64,000 nt of DNA from Nephromyces sp. MM_2019 (lineage: Eukaryota > Apicomplexa > Aconoidasida > Nephromycida). The stretch spans positions 1 through 64,000 of the forward strand of contig JADHZB010000370.1 of the NCBI GenBank assembly GCA_015657535.1. The letters are read 5' to 3'. Below, piece after piece: positions 62,189 to 64,000 of this stretch. The notes under the pieces are model-generated. The model was not told the origin of the DNA. It saw only the letters and a list, made by a program, of their open reading frames with translations, and made no database searches. The translations under genes and the position numbers were made by a program. Every line of letters starts with the position of its first letter. The first letter of the stretch is position 1.

Positions 62189-64000
62189 TTATGCTGTCAA
62201 TGCACTACTTATATCCCTCTTAGTGCGCACGTAGTACCTACCAAAACCGATACCACTTTTATAACTGGATAGATTTTCTAAGGAGCTTCCTTGTTTGATG
62301 GCCTTTTGTATAGCCAAGGCGAAAGTTTTGTCTTGCTTTGCTATTAAGGATATAACTTTTCCTGAGTTGTACATACGGCCTGTTCGACCAATACGGTGAA
62401 GAAAATCAATTGGATTCCTCGGGAAATCAAATAATATCACAATTTCTATATCTTCAAGATCAAGGCCTCTAGAACATATGTCAGTAGTTACAAGGATTTT
62501 TGAATTATGTTTGGCAAATGAACAGAAGTTATTCATTCTTAATTTTGGGGGAATTTTACCATGAAGTCCCTAGATGTAGGATAATAATCAAAAGTCTTAT
62601 TAAAATCCTTATCAAAACAGTTATTCATACATCAATCTTTTGAAACAGATATAAAAATATTCATGGTAGTGCTCAAGATTTTATGTCTTGTGAAAAATTG
62701 GTAATAATGCCATCTATAGCCGACATATAGATTATGTAAGTTCAAAGATATAGACGCAAAAAAAAATGTTAATAGACCTTGCAAGGAGCGTATGATAATT
62801 CAAGAAAATAAAACGTTAGATTGATGAGTCGCATAGATGTTTTCTCAATGGAATTCAATCTCAAAATGAGGTGTAATAATCATTAAATAGTAGATTTGAA
62901 ATCATATAAGAGCTGAATTTATGCTAGCAAAAATTTTCAAACATATTTTTACATTTTTATAAAATTGATTACCACAGAAGCCTTCCCAAGCTCTTTTATG
63001 AAGTGCTCACAAGCTCTACAGCTTTGTATTGTATTGCAAAATACAATCACCTTTTCATTTTTGATAGGCTGTAGAATGTCTTTAAGTAGATGAAGTTTGT
63101 CTTGTCCCTGATAAAATTATAAAAAGAAAGTCAATAACTGTCGGAAGGTATTGTTAAAACGAAAGTTTCTACTTTTTACATTTAAATGTGTGGTAAAATT
63201 AAGAGCCATAATGAAAGTTGTTTTATGGGATATAAACATTAAAAAAAAAGGTAATACACAGAACTAAGTGGAGTTTAGTCTGATTACTTGAGTTGATAAG
63301 AACGTATAGCGTATATGTTGAGGAGCAATAAAAGAGCTTTGTAAAAGTAAATCTTCAAACTGTGGAAAATTGGTTATTGCTCGTAGTGATTTTATTAGCT
63401 CCTTTGTGGGTGAAGCAGTAGCCATGATTATTTGTGGCTAAAGTCAAAATATTAAAAATAATTAGACAATATTGTTACAAAAAGTTTTAAATTATGCATT
63501 TTTCCTAAGCTACCTTAATCTCCACTTAGATATGTACTGAGATTTCGAATTTACTATTAAATTCTATTCTAGGAGGATAATTGGTTACTAAAGTGTAAGT
63601 TTGGAAAATGTTAAATATCAGTGTAACAGACTTGATGAATCCAATAAAACTTAAATTTAGTTATCAAATTATAGTAAAGTAATATATCAATCTAAAAATC
63701 AGCAAAAAATAATGTTACTTTTTGTGACTGAGAGTGCCTCAATATGGTGAGCATATCTTGCTCAAATCCCTGTAGAAATTAAGATAAAAAATTAGAAATG
63801 TGAGCAAATGCAATTATTTTATTTATTAGGTCTTTGAATTAAACATAGGAAGAAGATGCCCAATTAGTGGGAAAAAATAGATTCTCAAAAATGTTTTTAA
63901 AAGCAAAGAGCCTCGATCAAAGCAAGATGGTAGTGCTATATAAGAGCCTTATAATAATAATTTGGTAGGCTAAATGTGTTATAAACCTTACGTCGAGGAA
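62189..64000 (-). CDS. DEAD-box RNA helicase, RH39/DDX28-like, C-terminal part (5' end outside window)
   Basis: An ATP-dependent RNA helicase, partial: the N-terminal half, including the DEAD motif itself, lies beyond the window. Exons seen: one ending at 63992 (running off the edge), 63769-63719, 63437-63288, 63107-62973 and 62569-62189, all in phase 0. Visible parts in order: GFEQDMLTIL, motif III region (IIMATASPTKEL), EKVIVFCNT (motif IV), GLHGKIPPKLR, LVTTDICSRGLDL (motif V), FDFPRNPIDFLHRIGRTGRM (motif VI), then AIKQGSSLENLSS. The FDFP segment and the AI...SLE tail resemble the plant RH39 and animal DDX28 group, which assist ribosome assembly in plastids or mitochondria. An organellar role is therefore plausible but inferred; no targeting signal can be seen because the N-terminus is missing. 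Motif III reads ATA or TAS rather than SAT. Confidence 0.88.

Noticed and set aside
1..64000. CRISPR arrays, bacterial operons, insertion sequences, tRNA or rRNA genes
   Set aside because: No regularly spaced repeats, no ribosome-binding-site-led gene strings, no transposase-like frames, and no tRNA-like or rRNA-like segment recognised by eye. A tRNA scan could still find one I missed.

Overview
The window is nuclear DNA of a very A+T-rich protist with many short GT-AG introns. I rebuilt the genes by joining exons whose reading phases fit and whose product matches a known family. Two features suggest an alveolate, most likely an apicomplexan or close relative: one protein has a single apicomplexan-style AP2 DNA-binding domain, and a cathepsin B-like protein carries an N-terminal membrane anchor. 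The organism must build a motile 9+2 flagellum at some stage, because three axonemal genes are present (CFAP91, DNALI1, DNAI1). It also keeps de novo pyrimidine synthesis (type II dihydroorotase), mitochondrial ribosomes (mL46), and an acyl-CoA oxidase ending in a PTS1-like tripeptide. That mix argues against Cryptosporidium and the piroplasms. I cannot name the genus.

Layout. 0-1.4 kb: unidentified 4-exon gene (+). 6.6-9.2 kb: AP2 protein (-), with about 5 kb of gene-free DNA on each side. 15.1-16.9 kb: cathepsin B-like protein (-) with Ser instead of the active-site Cys. 19.5-22.5 kb: Rab geranylgeranyltransferase alpha (-). 24.4-29.8 kb: large ARID protein (+). 30.2-32.8 kb: CFAP91 (-). 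34.4-35.9 kb: DUF1295/steroid-5-alpha-reductase-like membrane enzyme (+). 37.1-37.6 kb: small two-helix membrane protein (+). 38.3-40.5 kb: intronless acyl-CoA oxidase (-). 42.6-43.9 kb: mL46 (+). 44.1-46.1 kb: DNALI1 (-). 46.6-49.4 kb: dihydroorotase (-). 50.9-51.6 kb: coiled-coil protein of unknown function (+). 52.0-58.3 kb: DNAI1 (-). 62.2-64.0 kb: 3' part of a DEAD-box helicase of the plant RH39/DDX28 type (-), cut by the window end.

There are no operons. Genes are single units on both strands. Several pairs are convergent and close (155 bp between mL46 and DNALI1), and some are divergent across 1.5-2 kb. The genes do not form one pathway, but three of the fifteen belong to the axoneme: DNAI1 in the outer dynein arm, DNALI1 in inner arms, and CFAP91 in the calmodulin/radial-spoke-associated complex. 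Exon coordinates come from reading splice sites by eye. Two junctions remain doubtful (in the ARID gene and at the 3' end of RABGGTA), as does the first exon of DNALI1. I found no tRNA, rRNA, transposon or CRISPR array.
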